Shown here piece after piece: positions 8,597 through 16,153 of a stretch of 56,845 bases of DNA. Position 1 is the first letter of the stretch. Each line of letters opens with the position of its first letter. The stretch covers positions 1-56,845 of the forward strand of contig JAJDOG010000003.1 of the NCBI GenBank assembly GCA_022340285.1, read 5' to 3'. Position numbers and translations under genes: made by a program. The notes under the pieces are model-generated. The model was not told where the DNA came from. It did no database searches and saw only the letters and a program-made list of their open reading frames with translations. The stretch is from Betaproteobacteria bacterium. GTDB lineage: Bacteria > Pseudomonadota > Gammaproteobacteria > Burkholderiales > SG8-39.

Positions 8597-8768
8597 GTTA
8601 TCGGCGGGTATGGGACAGGATCATGCGCGCCAGGCTCGCTCAGCGATTACCGGCGTACCGGGGCTAAGCGATCGTTCACTCCTTCGTCGCAATAGCGTTG
8701 CTGTCGCGGTGCGATAAGTCGGGTCGCCAATGGAGCTCGTTCGAGCCTCGATATTTGGAGAATGCGAC

Positions 8769-9356
8769 ATGACAGACGCCAAGTACCAGGATCGGCAGAA
8801 TCTCGAGATCTTCTGCTGGCCGGAGTTGATGCGGACCTTCCAGGACCTTGTCGAACTGGTCATGGTCCGTCCCGGCAATCTATCCCGGCAGCTTCGCAGC
8901 GAGCTTTTCACGATGGCGAGCATCGCGGGTGGGTGTCAGCACTGCCAGGCGCATGGGGCGTACACGCTGCATTTAATGGGCGTCGAGCCGGACCGGATTC
9001 GCGATCTCTGGACGTTTGAGCAGTCGATGGAATTCTCTGAAGCGGAAAAGGCCGCGCTGAGGCTGGCGCGAGACGGAGCGCTTGTACCCAACGCGGTCGA
9101 GCCTGGGCATTTTGCTGAGCTGCGCAGACACTACCCCGACCGCCACATCGTCGAGATGCTTGCGGTCGTCAGTCTGGCCGGTTGGTACAACCGTTGGAAT
9201 AATTCCATTGCCACCGTAACGGACCGTGAATCGGTGGAGTGGGCCGAAGCAAATCTCAAGTCGCTGGGCTGGGACTTGGGGAAACATGCGGGCGCGATCC
9301 ACGAACAACGGAGAAAGCATCCACGGTCGACCGATCCGGATCGGATCGAGTACTAG
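8769..9356 (+). CDS. Carboxymuconolactone decarboxylase / AhpD-like protein
   Basis: The 195-residue protein (ATG at 8769, with GGAG at 8755-8758; an in-frame ATG at 8730 lacks a site) has the AhpD-type redox motif C-x-x-C-x-x-H (Cys56, Cys59, His62). The surrounding helices match the CMD/AhpD fold. Members with this motif act as alkylhydroperoxidases or peroxidase-coupled reductases in the cytoplasm, and others are uncharacterised. The motif cysteines are both present. It follows a short attC-like site and precedes another, so it may be a cassette gene. Confidence 0.8.
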   Translation: MTDAKYQDRQNLEIFCWPELMRTFQDLVELVMVRPGNLSRQLRSELFTMASIAGGCQHCQAHGAYTLHLMGVEPDRIRDLWTFEQSMEFSEAEKAALRLARDGALVPNAVEPGHFAELRRHYPDRHIVEMLAVVSLAGWYNRWNNSIATVTDRESVEWAEANLKSLGWDLGKHAGAIHEQRRKHPRSTDPDRIEY

Positions 9357-9365
9357 CGTCCAATG

Positions 9366-9420
9366 CTTTAACTCCGGCGCCGCTTCTGATCGGACGCCGC
9401 ATGGCATACCGGCGTTATGC
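9366..9420 (+). repeat. Possible degenerate attC-like site
   Basis: TAACTCCGG at the left and CCGGCGTTA at the right pair across a 55-bp element running from CTTTAAC to GTTATGC; both boxes carry mismatches. It lies just after the AhpD-like gene, where a cassette end is expected. Confidence 0.35.
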
Positions 9421-9558
9421 CGCGAGAAGCAGGCGCACAGATCACTCCATGCGAGATCCACCCCCTAAGCCGGATGCACGCGACGGCCTATAGCCGCGCG
9501 TGATCCGGGGCACTATCTTGGCGCGGTAGACTTGTCAACCAGTCCCCGAAGACTCGCC

Positions 9559-9768
9559 ATGGATGATCGTTTGGAGCGGAACAAGAAGAGTGCCATCGAC
9601 TTCTACGACCTGATGTTCAATCAGTGCAAACCCGCGGAAGCAATTGAGCGGTGCGCAGGGGATACCTACATTCAGCACAACCCGCATGTCGCCGACGGCA
9701 AAGAGGCCTTCATTTCGTACTTCAACAGAATGGCCAAGGCATCCGGGCAAATGCGTATCGCCGCGTGA
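9559..9768 (+). pseudogene. Truncated SnoaL-like (NTF2-fold) protein
   Basis: The 69-residue product matches the N-terminal half of SnoaL-like proteins: a helical start with RNKKSAIDFYDLMFN, then YIQHNPHVADGKEAFISYF, a diagnostic stretch for the family. SnoaL domains normally run 120-140 residues, so the beta-sheet half is missing. The frame ends in GCGTGA, where the GTG of the next gene overlaps its stop, suggesting that a deletion joined two genes. It is probably non-functional. Confidence 0.65.
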
Positions 9769-10097
9769 ATCGGACGATCTTCGTAATCAAGGTTGTGCAC
9801 ACTCTGGTCTTCTGGATGCTCAGTGCGTGTGTTCTCTACGCTCTCTTCAGTGGTATTACAGGCAGCATCACGATTTGGACTTGGATTGCAGTCGGCCTGC
9901 TGCTTCTCGAAAGTGTCGTACTGGCGGCGTCTGGCTGGATATGCCCCCTCACCATCCTTGCCGAGCGCCGCGGCGCGATCCGGGGCTCTGTGACGGACAT
10001 CTTCCTCCCGAAGTGGTTTGCCGATCGGATTTTCCCGATCTGCGGCAGCATGTACGCGCTCGCGGTCGTACTGATCATCTGGCGCATGTTCGGCTAG
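9765..10097 (+). CDS. Small integral membrane protein with CPLT motif
   Basis: From the GTG at 9765 (overlapping the stop of the truncated SnoaL gene as GTGA) the product is 110 residues with three to four hydrophobic helices. The sequence SGWICPLTILAERRG carries a CPLT motif as in DUF2784-like membrane proteins; assignment to that family is tentative. The function is unknown. An open frame extends upstream to 9651 but overlaps the SnoaL gene and is not membrane-like, so the later start is preferred. Confidence 0.6.
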   Translation: MNRTIFVIKVVHTLVFWMLSACVLYALFSGITGSITIWTWIAVGLLLLESVVLAASGWICPLTILAERRGAIRGSVTDIFLPKWFADRIFPICGSMYALAVVLIIWRMFG

Positions 10098-10144
10098 AGA
10101 GGGGTCAGAACGTCATGTGTAGCAATCAATCTCAGGGGAAACAC

Positions 10145-10381
10145 ATGAAAACTATGAATTGCAGACAGCTTGGAGGAGCGTGCGACAAGGAATTTCGTGC
10201 CAGCTCTTTTGAAGAGATTTCCGAAATGAGCAAACAGCATGGAATGGAAATGTTCCAAAAGAAGGATGAAGCGCATCTCAAAGCTATGAGTGAAATGAGA
10301 GAACTTATGCAGAAGCCAGAAGCGATGAAGGCTTGGTTTGAAAGTAAGAAAAAGGAATTTGATGCATTGCCCGAGGGCTAG
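10145..10381 (+). CDS. DUF1059 family small protein
   Basis: The 78-residue protein begins MKTMNCRQLGGACDKEF and continues with SFEEISEMSKQHGMEMF, both hallmarks of DUF1059. Two N-terminal cysteines (Cys6, Cys13) may bind metal. AGGGGAA lies just upstream of the ATG at 10145; an in-frame ATG at 10115 lacks a ribosome site. The function of the family is unknown. The C-terminal half is a charged helix rich in Met, Lys and Glu. Base composition is notably AT-richer than its surroundings, consistent with a transferred cassette gene; a right-half attC remnant follows. Confidence 0.8.
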   Translation: MKTMNCRQLGGACDKEFRASSFEEISEMSKQHGMEMFQKKDEAHLKAMSEMRELMQKPEAMKAWFESKKKEFDALPEG

Positions 10382-10426
10382 TCGACATCGCACTGGCGCA
10401 CCCAGTTGCGAACTGCCGACTCCGTC

Positions 10427-10474
10427 AATCCCTCGTCGCTGTGCGCCTCGGCGGCGGCTCAGTGAGCGTTGGGC
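10427..10474 (+). repeat. Right half of an attC site (remnant)
   Basis: CTCGTCGCTGTGCGCCTCGG and CTCAGTGAGCGTTGGGC match the right halves of the attC sites at 6404 and 8162, ending in a perfect GTTGGGC box. The left half has diverged beyond recognition. This marks the apparent right end of the main array. Confidence 0.55.
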
Positions 10475-10547
10475 CTCGACCCAGGTTATGTCGGTGGCTG
10501 CCGATGCCCAGCGGCGCCACCGACGCTGAACGCTTCAGACCTCGATG

Positions 10548-10988
10548 TCAGGGGCGCGTGCTCCGGCTGCGCTCGTCAGCCGCCAAGTCGGCGTCGGCGC
10601 GCAGGGAGCCGACGGCAGCCTGCGATGAACTTTTGGAATCGGCCGACGAGACGCATCCCGCTTCTCCCGGGGACAGCGTGCGGACCTGGATCCCATCCGA
10701 ATACACCGAGTGGAACCGCTCGACCGTAGCCAGTAGCTTCTTGGTCGACACGGGACCGCAGAAATCGAGCCATACTGTCCGGATCAGGATCGGCTTCGCC
10801 CATGCTTGTACCGCCGCGAGGTTGGCGAACGGCTTCCCTGCGGCGACGTAATGGTCCGGGTAGACCTTGACATATAGCGCCTCCGGGGGCGCGTTGTCTG
10901 CGGCAATTCCCGACAGGGGGAGAACGAGGGCGAACCCTGCTGAAATACCGGCTCTGCGACAGAGTGAAGCTAGGCGATGGGTCTTCAT
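10548..10988 (-). CDS. Secreted protein of unknown function
   Basis: The 146-residue product has a clear signal peptide (basic start, hydrophobic core to about residue 25, cleavage near GIA-AD) and a periplasmic domain with two cysteines that could form a disulfide (in LDFCGP and GEAGC). The C-terminal 30 residues are low-complexity and charged. It runs opposite to the cassette genes and diverges from the LysR gene across a 136-bp gap that probably holds both promoters. No family is recognised. Confidence 0.6.
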   Translation of the reverse strand: MKTHRLASLCRRAGISAGFALVLPLSGIAADNAPPEALYVKVYPDHYVAAGKPFANLAAVQAWAKPILIRTVWLDFCGPVSTKKLLATVERFHSVYSDGIQVRTLSPGEAGCVSSADSKSSSQAAVGSLRADADLAADERSRSTRP

Positions 10989-11124
10989 GTGGGTCTTCCT
11001 TTCAGTTCTGTGGCAATTGGCTCCATGCGGGCAGGTCCATTTGTTCTAAACTGCGCGAGGATTGTTGGTCCGGGAGGCGCGCCGCTCAAGCGACGTTTTC
11101 TTACTCCTGGTATGAGCTTTTGTA

Positions 11125-12132
11125 ATGGATAGCCATCGACGACCGCGAGTCTCGCTCGATCTCCTGCGCGGCTTTCGTGCCGCCGCACGCCACTTGAGCT
11201 TCACGCGAGCCGCCCAGGAGCTGTTCGTGACCCAGCCGGCGATCAGCCGCGAGATCAAGACGCTCGAAGATCAACTCGGGCAGCCGCTGTTCCATCGCGT
11301 CAATCGTGCGCTGCAGCTGACTCCTGCGGGTGAAGAGTTGTACCGTGTCACGGACGAAACTCTCGAGCAGTTGGACGCCGTCATCAATCGCATTGCCGGG
11401 TCTGGAAAAACTCTAGCGGTTGTCACGACCAGTGGGCTTGCGTCGCTCTGGCTTGCGCCGCGACTTCCGCGGTTCAATCGGGCGCACCCGGGGATCGACG
11501 TGCGCGTCGTGGCGAGCAACGACAAGCCCGATCTCGAGCGTGACCAACTCGACATTGCAATTCGTTTTGTTGGGACGGGCGGCGACGTACCCGGTAACGA
11601 CCGGCTGCTCGAATGCGAGAGCTTCCCGGTGTGCTCGCCAGCACTGGCTCGCGACGAGTCACACCCGATCCGGACTCCCGCCGACCTCGCGCACCATGTA
11701 AGGCTCGACTACGAGACCCTGCGAGATGGTCGGCGTTTGTCGGAATGGGACTTCTGGTTCGACGCTAAAAGGATCCATCGAGTGAAGCCGGCGAGCACGC
11801 TGTGGTTCCCCCAGTACGACCAGGTCGTCGCCGCGGCGATCGAAGGTAGTGGCGTCGCGATGGGCGTGTTGCCCCACGTTGCGCAGCACCTACGCGAGGG
11901 AGTGCTGTGTGCGCCTTTTGGCCGCGAAGGCATGGCGCAACGGGGCACCTTCTATGTGGTGCGCAGGCCGGACGTTACCGGGCGTGAAGCCGTGGAGGCG
12001 TTCATCGCGTGGTTGTGGGAGGAGGTGCAGCGGGAAGGCGAATTCGCGCCCGCACCGGCACGGGCATCCAATCGACCGCTGAGCCCACGGTCGTCCACCA
12101 AAAGCGCTCGCACGCGGGCGCGCCGGGCTTGA
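11125..12132 (+). CDS. LysR-type transcriptional regulator (GcvA-like)
   Basis: The 335-residue protein has an N-terminal winged helix-turn-helix (residues about 8-66; SFTRAAQELFVTQPAISREI) followed by a LysR substrate-binding domain (about 92-300). The spacing and the phrase QLFVTQPAIS-like helix place it near the GcvA group. LysR regulators bind T-N11-A sites and respond to small co-inducers. It is divergent from the secreted protein gene at 10548-10988, the classical arrangement for a LysR target, and the PNPOx-like gene follows 65 bp downstream. The C-terminal 35 residues are a basic, disordered tail beyond the usual length. Confidence 0.9.
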   Translation: MDSHRRPRVSLDLLRGFRAAARHLSFTRAAQELFVTQPAISREIKTLEDQLGQPLFHRVNRALQLTPAGEELYRVTDETLEQLDAVINRIAGSGKTLAVVTTSGLASLWLAPRLPRFNRAHPGIDVRVVASNDKPDLERDQLDIAIRFVGTGGDVPGNDRLLECESFPVCSPALARDESHPIRTPADLAHHVRLDYETLRDGRRLSEWDFWFDAKRIHRVKPASTLWFPQYDQVVAAAIEGSGVAMGVLPHVAQHLREGVLCAPFGREGMAQRGTFYVVRRPDVTGREAVEAFIAWLWEEVQREGEFAPAPARASNRPLSPRSSTKSARTRARRA

Positions 12133-12197
12133 GCGCGTTTCGGGGAGTCTGAATACGGGCGCTAGGCTGCGGTCACTCTGGAACAGGGGGAACAATC

Positions 12198-12806
12198 ATG
12201 GCCGACAATCCAATGTATCACGACGGCATGCGGCAACTTCAGGACGCTCGTGAAACCCGACCGCTCGCTGACCGTCTAGAGCAAGTGACCGTCCGCACCG
12301 CGTTCACCGCCGAGGACCGTGCATTTATCGAGCGGTGTCCGATGTTCTTCGTGGCGACGGCAGACGCTCACGGCCGTCCGGATTGCTCTTACAAGGGTGG
12401 TTTGCCTGGATTTGTGCGGGTCCTAGACGATCGCACGCTGTGCATTCCCGACTATGACGGTAACGGGATGTACCGAACCTGGGGCAACGTGCTCGTCAAT
12501 GCCCACGTCGGGCTGCTCTTCCTGGACTTCGAACATCCCAAGCGACTCCGCGTGAACGGCACCGCCCAGATCAGTGACAACGATCCTTTGCGCGATGAGT
12601 GCCCCGGTTCGGTTTTCATTGTTCGAGTCACGGCCGATCGCATCTTCCCGAACTGCCCGCGCTATATACACAAGATGCAACTCGTCGAGCATTCGGCCTA
12701 CGCGCCACGCGCAGAATACATACCGCCGGTCCCCGCGTGGAAGACGTTCAAGGAATTCCGCGATTCTCTTCCGGCGCGCGACCGCGGAGACGGTGAGCAG
12801 CCGTGA
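12198..12806 (+). CDS. Pyridoxamine 5'-phosphate oxidase-like FMN-binding protein
   Basis: The 202-residue protein has the split-barrel fold pattern of the PNPOx-like group: FFVATADAHGRPDCSYKGG (about residues 50-69) then GLLFLDFEHPKRLRVNGTA. Members bind FMN or F420 and reduce varied substrates; the PdxH activity itself is not implied. The conserved C-terminal CPRYIHKMQL segment is typical of a subgroup of about 200 residues. AGGGGG lies upstream of the ATG. It follows the LysR gene and may be regulated by it. Confidence 0.8.
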   Translation: MADNPMYHDGMRQLQDARETRPLADRLEQVTVRTAFTAEDRAFIERCPMFFVATADAHGRPDCSYKGGLPGFVRVLDDRTLCIPDYDGNGMYRTWGNVLVNAHVGLLFLDFEHPKRLRVNGTAQISDNDPLRDECPGSVFIVRVTADRIFPNCPRYIHKMQLVEHSAYAPRAEYIPPVPAWKTFKEFRDSLPARDRGDGEQP

Positions 12807-12901
12807 GTCGAGGCCTGGCGCCAGGAGCTTCGACGGTGTCAAACACGAAACGATAGAGTTCTTCGTGTTGGATAAGCAGTTCAAGCTCTAGCGCATACGC
12901 A

Positions 12902-13669
12902 GTGACGTCCGACCAGGGCACTGGCCGGGGGAGAGGCGAAGGTTTGGTCCTTACACCATCTGAGGCCCGCGCTTTCTACGACCGCTTCGGGAAGAAGCAG
13001 GACGCGCAGAGTTTCTATGAAAACCCCGCGCTCGACGACCTCATTGCACACGCGCGCTTTGCCGAGGCAGCAAGGGTGCTCGAGTTCGGTTGCGGGACGG
13101 GCCGGCTCGCCGCACGCCTCTTGGCTGAATGCCTTCCGGATTCGGCTACTTACATTGGTTTCGATATAAGCCCGACAATGGTCAACCTCGCAACACAACG
13201 ATTGGCGCCATACGCCGAACGTGCGCGGGTCTTTCAGTCTGATGGAACGACCAATCTTCCCCTAGCGGACAATTCGGTTGATCGGGTTATCGCCACCTAC
13301 GTCCTCGACCTGCTGTCGGACACTGATATCGGGGAGGTTCTGCGCGAAGCGCATCGCGTCCTCATTGTCGGGGGCAAGGTCTGCCTTGTCAGTCTGACCA
13401 CCGGGACAACGTTCCCCTCGCGGGTTGTCGCCTTCATATGGACGGCAATTTTTCGCTTGCGCGCTTCTTTGGTAGGCGGTTGTCGCCCGATTCGCCTGAG
13501 ACGAGCTCTCAGTCCAAGCTGCTGGGAGCTGGAACACGGGAGGGTATTGAGCGCTTTCGGCGTAGCATCGGAAGTCCTGGTCGCCAGGGCGCGGGATTCG
13601 ACCCAACCATGCGTTGCAGCTGACGCAGGGAAAAAAGCCGGCTCACAGCGAAATCGAATGGACGGCTGA
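12902..13669 (+). CDS. Class I SAM-dependent methyltransferase (UbiE-like)
   Basis: The 255-residue product has methyltransferase motif I VLEFGCGTGRLAARL (about residues 59-74), the acidic loop YIGFDISP and motif IV-like DRVIATYVLDL. It resembles small-molecule methyltransferases of the UbiE type; its substrate is unknown. A GTG start is used. The C-terminal 20 or so residues are encoded by sequence that resembles a decayed attC site (13601-13678), so the original stop may have been lost and the tail may be an artefact of recombination. Composition is intermediate between cassettes and host. Confidence 0.75.
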   Translation: MTSDQGTGRGRGEGLVLTPSEARAFYDRFGKKQDAQSFYENPALDDLIAHARFAEAARVLEFGCGTGRLAARLLAECLPDSATYIGFDISPTMVNLATQRLAPYAERARVFQSDGTTNLPLADNSVDRVIATYVLDLLSDTDIGEVLREAHRVLIVGGKVCLVSLTTGTTFPSRVVAFIWTAIFRLRASLVGGCRPIRLRRALSPSCWELEHGRVLSAFGVASEVLVARARDSTQPCVAADAGKKAGSQRNRMDG

Positions 13670-13678
13670 CCGTAAGGC
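13601..13678 (+). repeat. Possible decayed attC-like site overlapping a gene end
   Basis: It starts with ACCCAAC (perfect RYYYAAC) and could end at GTAAGGC, one base from GTTAGGC. The arms pair weakly. Its 78-bp spacing and position between two genes fit a decayed cassette boundary, but chance is not excluded. Confidence 0.3.
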
Positions 13679-13714
13679 TTGGCGCGACGGCCCATCACAA
13701 GGAGATCACAGAAA

Positions 13715-13993
13715 ATGCCAAGGTTCCTCATTGAAGTCTCACACGAATCGACCCAGGTGACGTGTGCTCGGGCCGTCGAGGTCTTTCTCAAGACCGGTTC
13801 CCATTTCTTTACTCACGCAGACTGGGGATGCAAAGACGGGGAGCACAAGGCATGGATAGTGGTGGAGGTCGATGGCAAGGATGAGGCCCGGGCCATCGTG
13901 CCACCCGCATTCCGGTCCGCGGCGAAGGTTGTCCAGCTTAACGCGTTCACGATCGAGGAGATCGAGGACTTCCTTCATCAATACAAGCCGTAG
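13715..13993 (+). CDS. Small conserved protein, unknown function
   Basis: The 92-residue protein (ATG at 13715 after AAGGAGAT) begins MPRFLIEVSHESTQVTCARA and contains THADWGCKDGEHKAWIVVEV. These stretches recur in small stand-alone proteins with an alternating beta-alpha pattern, probably a ferredoxin-like dimeric alpha/beta barrel. No active-site role is known. Codon use is host-like. Confidence 0.65.
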   Translation: MPRFLIEVSHESTQVTCARAVEVFLKTGSHFFTHADWGCKDGEHKAWIVVEVDGKDEARAIVPPAFRSAAKVVQLNAFTIEEIEDFLHQYKP

Positions 13994-14381
13994 TTGCACT
14001 CGACTGGTTCCCAAGGGAAGGACGGGCGAAGACGCCGTGCGAGTCGGCCTAGACCACGCCCATATCCTGCAGATCGACCGTGCCTTCATCCACATCTACG
14101 ACCAACCGCCGAAAGGCCCTCGTGGCGGCGCAGTTCATCATCAACCGCTGCGCTAGAACGCGCTCTCGTGCTCCGGAGCCAGATCAATGAAGAAACTCGT
14201 CGCAGTCCTCACTATTCTCCGCGTCTCCGGCGTCTGCAAAGTACGCTTCGTCTAGGCCGGCTTCGCTCTGGGGGGCATGGCTTTCGGTTGCCTCGGCCGG
14301 CGTCATGCCTTAGACAGACAGTTGACCGCAGACGGCCCCTGCAGCCCACACGTGGGTTGCAGGGGCGTGAGGTTCGGCGAG
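13994..14381. other. Gene-poor gap with a possible gene relic
   Basis: No full gene is visible. A 22-codon frame at 14187-14255 begins MKKLVAVLTILRVSGVCKV, like the start of a signal peptide, then stops, so it may be the relic of an exported protein. A strong hairpin lies near the right end. Confidence 0.35.
14335..14366 (-). terminator. Hairpin downstream of the SnoaL-like gene
   Basis: Two 15-base arms (GCCCCTGCAGCCCAC and GTGGGTTGCAGGGGC) pair with one wobble across a 2-base loop, 15 bp past the stop of the minus-strand gene. There is no T tract, so it may protect the mRNA 3' end or act with Rho rather than be a classic intrinsic terminator. Confidence 0.5.
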
Positions 14382-14780
14382 TTACGACCAGAACTGGTCC
14401 CAGTTGTGCAGGTCGTAGAAGTGCTCCCGGCCATCGACGATCCGGCCGTCCTTGATTTCGAAGACGATGCAGCAGGCGGTGTCGAGGCGCTTGCCGTTGC
14501 GCTCCGCGCTGTTGTGATGAAAGCCGACCACGCGGCCGTCGTCACTTGCGAACACGTCCTGCAGCGTGGCCTTGAACGTCCCCGCCGTGTCGCCGCCATA
14601 CCGGCCGAACTGGGTGAAGACGGCGTCGCGGCCCTGGTGGTCGCCCGCGACGGGGCTGCGTCCGGGCGTATGCCACGAGGCTTTCGGGTCGAAGATTTTG
14701 GTCAGTGTCTCGATGTCGGCCGTGTTGAAGGCCTGGTAGCCGCGTCGGACGACTTCGACGTTTTCCTGTGCTTTGCTCAT
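14382..14780 (-). CDS. SnoaL-like / NTF2-fold protein
   Basis: The 132-residue protein matches SnoaL-like stress or cyclase-like proteins: GYQAFNTADIETLTKIF, then W-H-T-P-G in the beta-sheet region, and the C-terminal IVFEIKDGRIVDGREHFYD. The fold forms a small-molecule pocket; function ranges from ketosteroid isomerase-like catalysis to none known. The start at 14780 is chosen because AAGGAG ends nine bases before it, while the upstream in-frame ATG at 14789 would abut the ribosome site. Its upstream region carries one of the two copies of a duplicated regulatory module, shared with the gene at 16154-16426. Confidence 0.8.
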   Translation of the reverse strand: MSKAQENVEVVRRGYQAFNTADIETLTKIFDPKASWHTPGRSPVAGDHQGRDAVFTQFGRYGGDTAGTFKATLQDVFASDDGRVVGFHHNSAERNGKRLDTACCIVFEIKDGRIVDGREHFYDLHNWDQFWS

Positions 14781-14804
14781 GATGGTCATCTCCTTGGTTG
14801 TGGA

Positions 14805-14889
14805 CACGATCGGTAATCAGTTAAGGGTGATCGCGTAAGATGGATCTTCCGCCCGCCCGCGGGCCGGAACATCGGGAGACCTCCCTTTT
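14805..14889 (-). promoter_or_regulatory. Duplicated upstream module, copy 1 (before SnoaL-like gene)
   Basis: Within this stretch, 14826-14885 matches 16501-16560 at 54 of 60 positions, and the flanks CACGATCGG and TTTT also match. It contains the palindrome GGGAGACCTCCC at 14874-14885. It ends 25 bp upstream of the SnoaL-like start, so promoter and operator functions are the simplest reading. Confidence 0.7.
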
Positions 14890-14922
14890 CTTGGCTCGGC
14901 TCCCATGTTCTGGTCAGCCCGC

Positions 14923-16056
14923 TTACGAGGCGCTCGAGGTCTCCAAGACGTCATCGACGCGGACCTGGCTTTCCTTCGGATCGATGACTCCCAGGTTCTT
15001 GACGATCTTGAAGCTGCCGTTGCTGGCCTGTGCGATGTACATGTTCATTCGCACATGGTGCTGACCGGGCACCATTTCTGCCGGACCACCGGGCCCCTGA
15101 GAGATCCTTGCATGATCGAGTGCCCTGATGACGTCTTCCTGCTTCAGCGAGCCCGCCTCTTTGACGGCAGCCTCCCAGAGCCTCAGACCCCGGTACATGC
15201 CTGAGCACGCACTGCCGGCAGTGAACTTGGCGTTGCCCGGATAGAGCCTGTCGTACTGACTGATCAGCTTCTTGCTGAACGGGTCGCTGATGTTCTGGTA
15301 GTAGTCGAGGCAGCTGTACAGGCCCTCCACGTGGGCGGCCGGCACCAGGTTGAAGAAGTTCTCGTCGAAATACGTGCAGACGATGTGCCCGCCTCGCTTC
15401 GTGAAGCCAGAGTCGTAAAGCTGCTCGAGGAACGGCGTGAGCCCGGGAGGAACGATCGTGTTGAATACGACCTGCGCGCCACTGGACGTGATCTTGTCGA
15501 TCGTCTTGCCATAGTCGGCGTGATCGAGAGGAAAGTACTCCTCTCCGACGATCGCGCCACCGTTCGCCGTGACAACCTGACGAACCTTCTTGTTCATGAC
15601 GTGCGGCCAGATATAGTCGGCGGACGGCAGGTAGAACTTCTTCGCGTCCGTTTGTTGCATCAGCCAGGGAATGAGGGGTTCGACCTGCTGTGCCGGCACC
15701 GGGCCGGTACAGAAGATGAGCGGGTCGCATTCCTGTCCCTCGTATTGCTCCGGGTAGATGTAGAGCTTCTTGCCCTTCACGACGGCAGGCTCCTTGATCG
15801 CCTGCCTCGTGGAGCTGTAAATGCCGCCCAAGATCACGTCGACCTTATCCTGCTCGACGAGCTTGGTGGCTTTGGCTTCGGCCACGCTGTCCGTCGTGGC
15901 GCTGTCCTCGAGATACAGCTCCACTTTTCGTCCGAGCAAGCCGCCCTGCGCGTTGATGTCGTCGATCACCATCTTCGCCACGTTCGCATTGGCCATGCCC
16001 ATGAACGAGAGTGCACCCGTCTGGTCCGTGATGACTCCCACCTTGATCGTGCTCAT
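14923..16056 (-). CDS. Branched-chain amino acid/urea/amide-type binding protein lacking a signal peptide
   Basis: The 377-residue protein is a type I periplasmic-binding-protein (Peripla_BP_6) with IKVGVITDQTGALSFMG at the N-terminus, YIYPEQYEGQECDPLIFCTG near residue 100 and SADYIWPHVMNKKVR in the second lobe. It most resembles UrtA (urea), FmdD and the amide sensor AmiC. It starts directly with the first strand and has no signal peptide or lipobox, as in cytoplasmic AmiC. No permease or ATPase genes lie nearby. A sensor or partner of the HD-LuxR regulator is therefore as likely as a transport role. CAGGAG lies just upstream of the ATG. It is probably co-transcribed with the small gene at 16154-16426. 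Confidence 0.82.
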   Translation of the reverse strand: MSTIKVGVITDQTGALSFMGMANANVAKMVIDDINAQGGLLGRKVELYLEDSATTDSVAEAKATKLVEQDKVDVILGGIYSSTRQAIKEPAVVKGKKLYIYPEQYEGQECDPLIFCTGPVPAQQVEPLIPWLMQQTDAKKFYLPSADYIWPHVMNKKVRQVVTANGGAIVGEEYFPLDHADYGKTIDKITSSGAQVVFNTIVPPGLTPFLEQLYDSGFTKRGGHIVCTYFDENFFNLVPAAHVEGLYSCLDYYQNISDPFSKKLISQYDRLYPGNAKFTAGSACSGMYRGLRLWEAAVKEAGSLKQEDVIRALDHARISQGPGGPAEMVPGQHHVRMNMYIAQASNGSFKIVKNLGVIDPKESQVRVDDVLETSSAS

Positions 16057-16107
16057 GTCTCTCTCCTGTCGTGTGTCGAATGAATCGGAATGTTCTCGAA
16101 CCGGCGG

Positions 16108-16133
16108 GGCGGCGACCGGAATTCCTCGCCGCC
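16108..16133 (-). other. Intercistronic hairpin
   Basis: GGCGGCGA and TCGCCGCC form an 8-bp stem around a 10-base loop in the 97-bp gap between two minus-strand genes. It may adjust expression of the binding-protein gene relative to the one upstream. Confidence 0.4.
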
Positions 16134-16153
16134 GCCCCGCGCGGGGAGACGGC

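Larger units (their letters stand above)
6133..10474 (+). mobile_element. Integron gene-cassette array without visible integrase (CALIN-like), main block
   Basis: Successive small same-strand genes alternate with attC-like sites ending near 6505, 7104, 7270, 7735, 8262, 8596, 9420 and 10474. The better sites share sequence with one another (for example CCCTCGTCGC and CTCAGCGCGAGCGTTAG in the sites at 6404 and 8162), the homogeneity typical of sedentary chromosomal arrays. No intI gene or attI is visible anywhere in the window, so within it this is a cluster of attC sites lacking an integrase. A smaller block of the same kind lies at 1637-2312. Confidence 0.7.

Noticed and set aside
12838-12873. 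Hairpin with R''/R'-like ends (GTCAAAC ... GTTGGAT)
   Set aside because: The arms pair well (AACACGAA/TTCGTGTT) but 36 bp is far too short for an attC site and there is no inner palindrome. It is more likely a chance hairpin or a weak terminator after the PNPOx-like gene.
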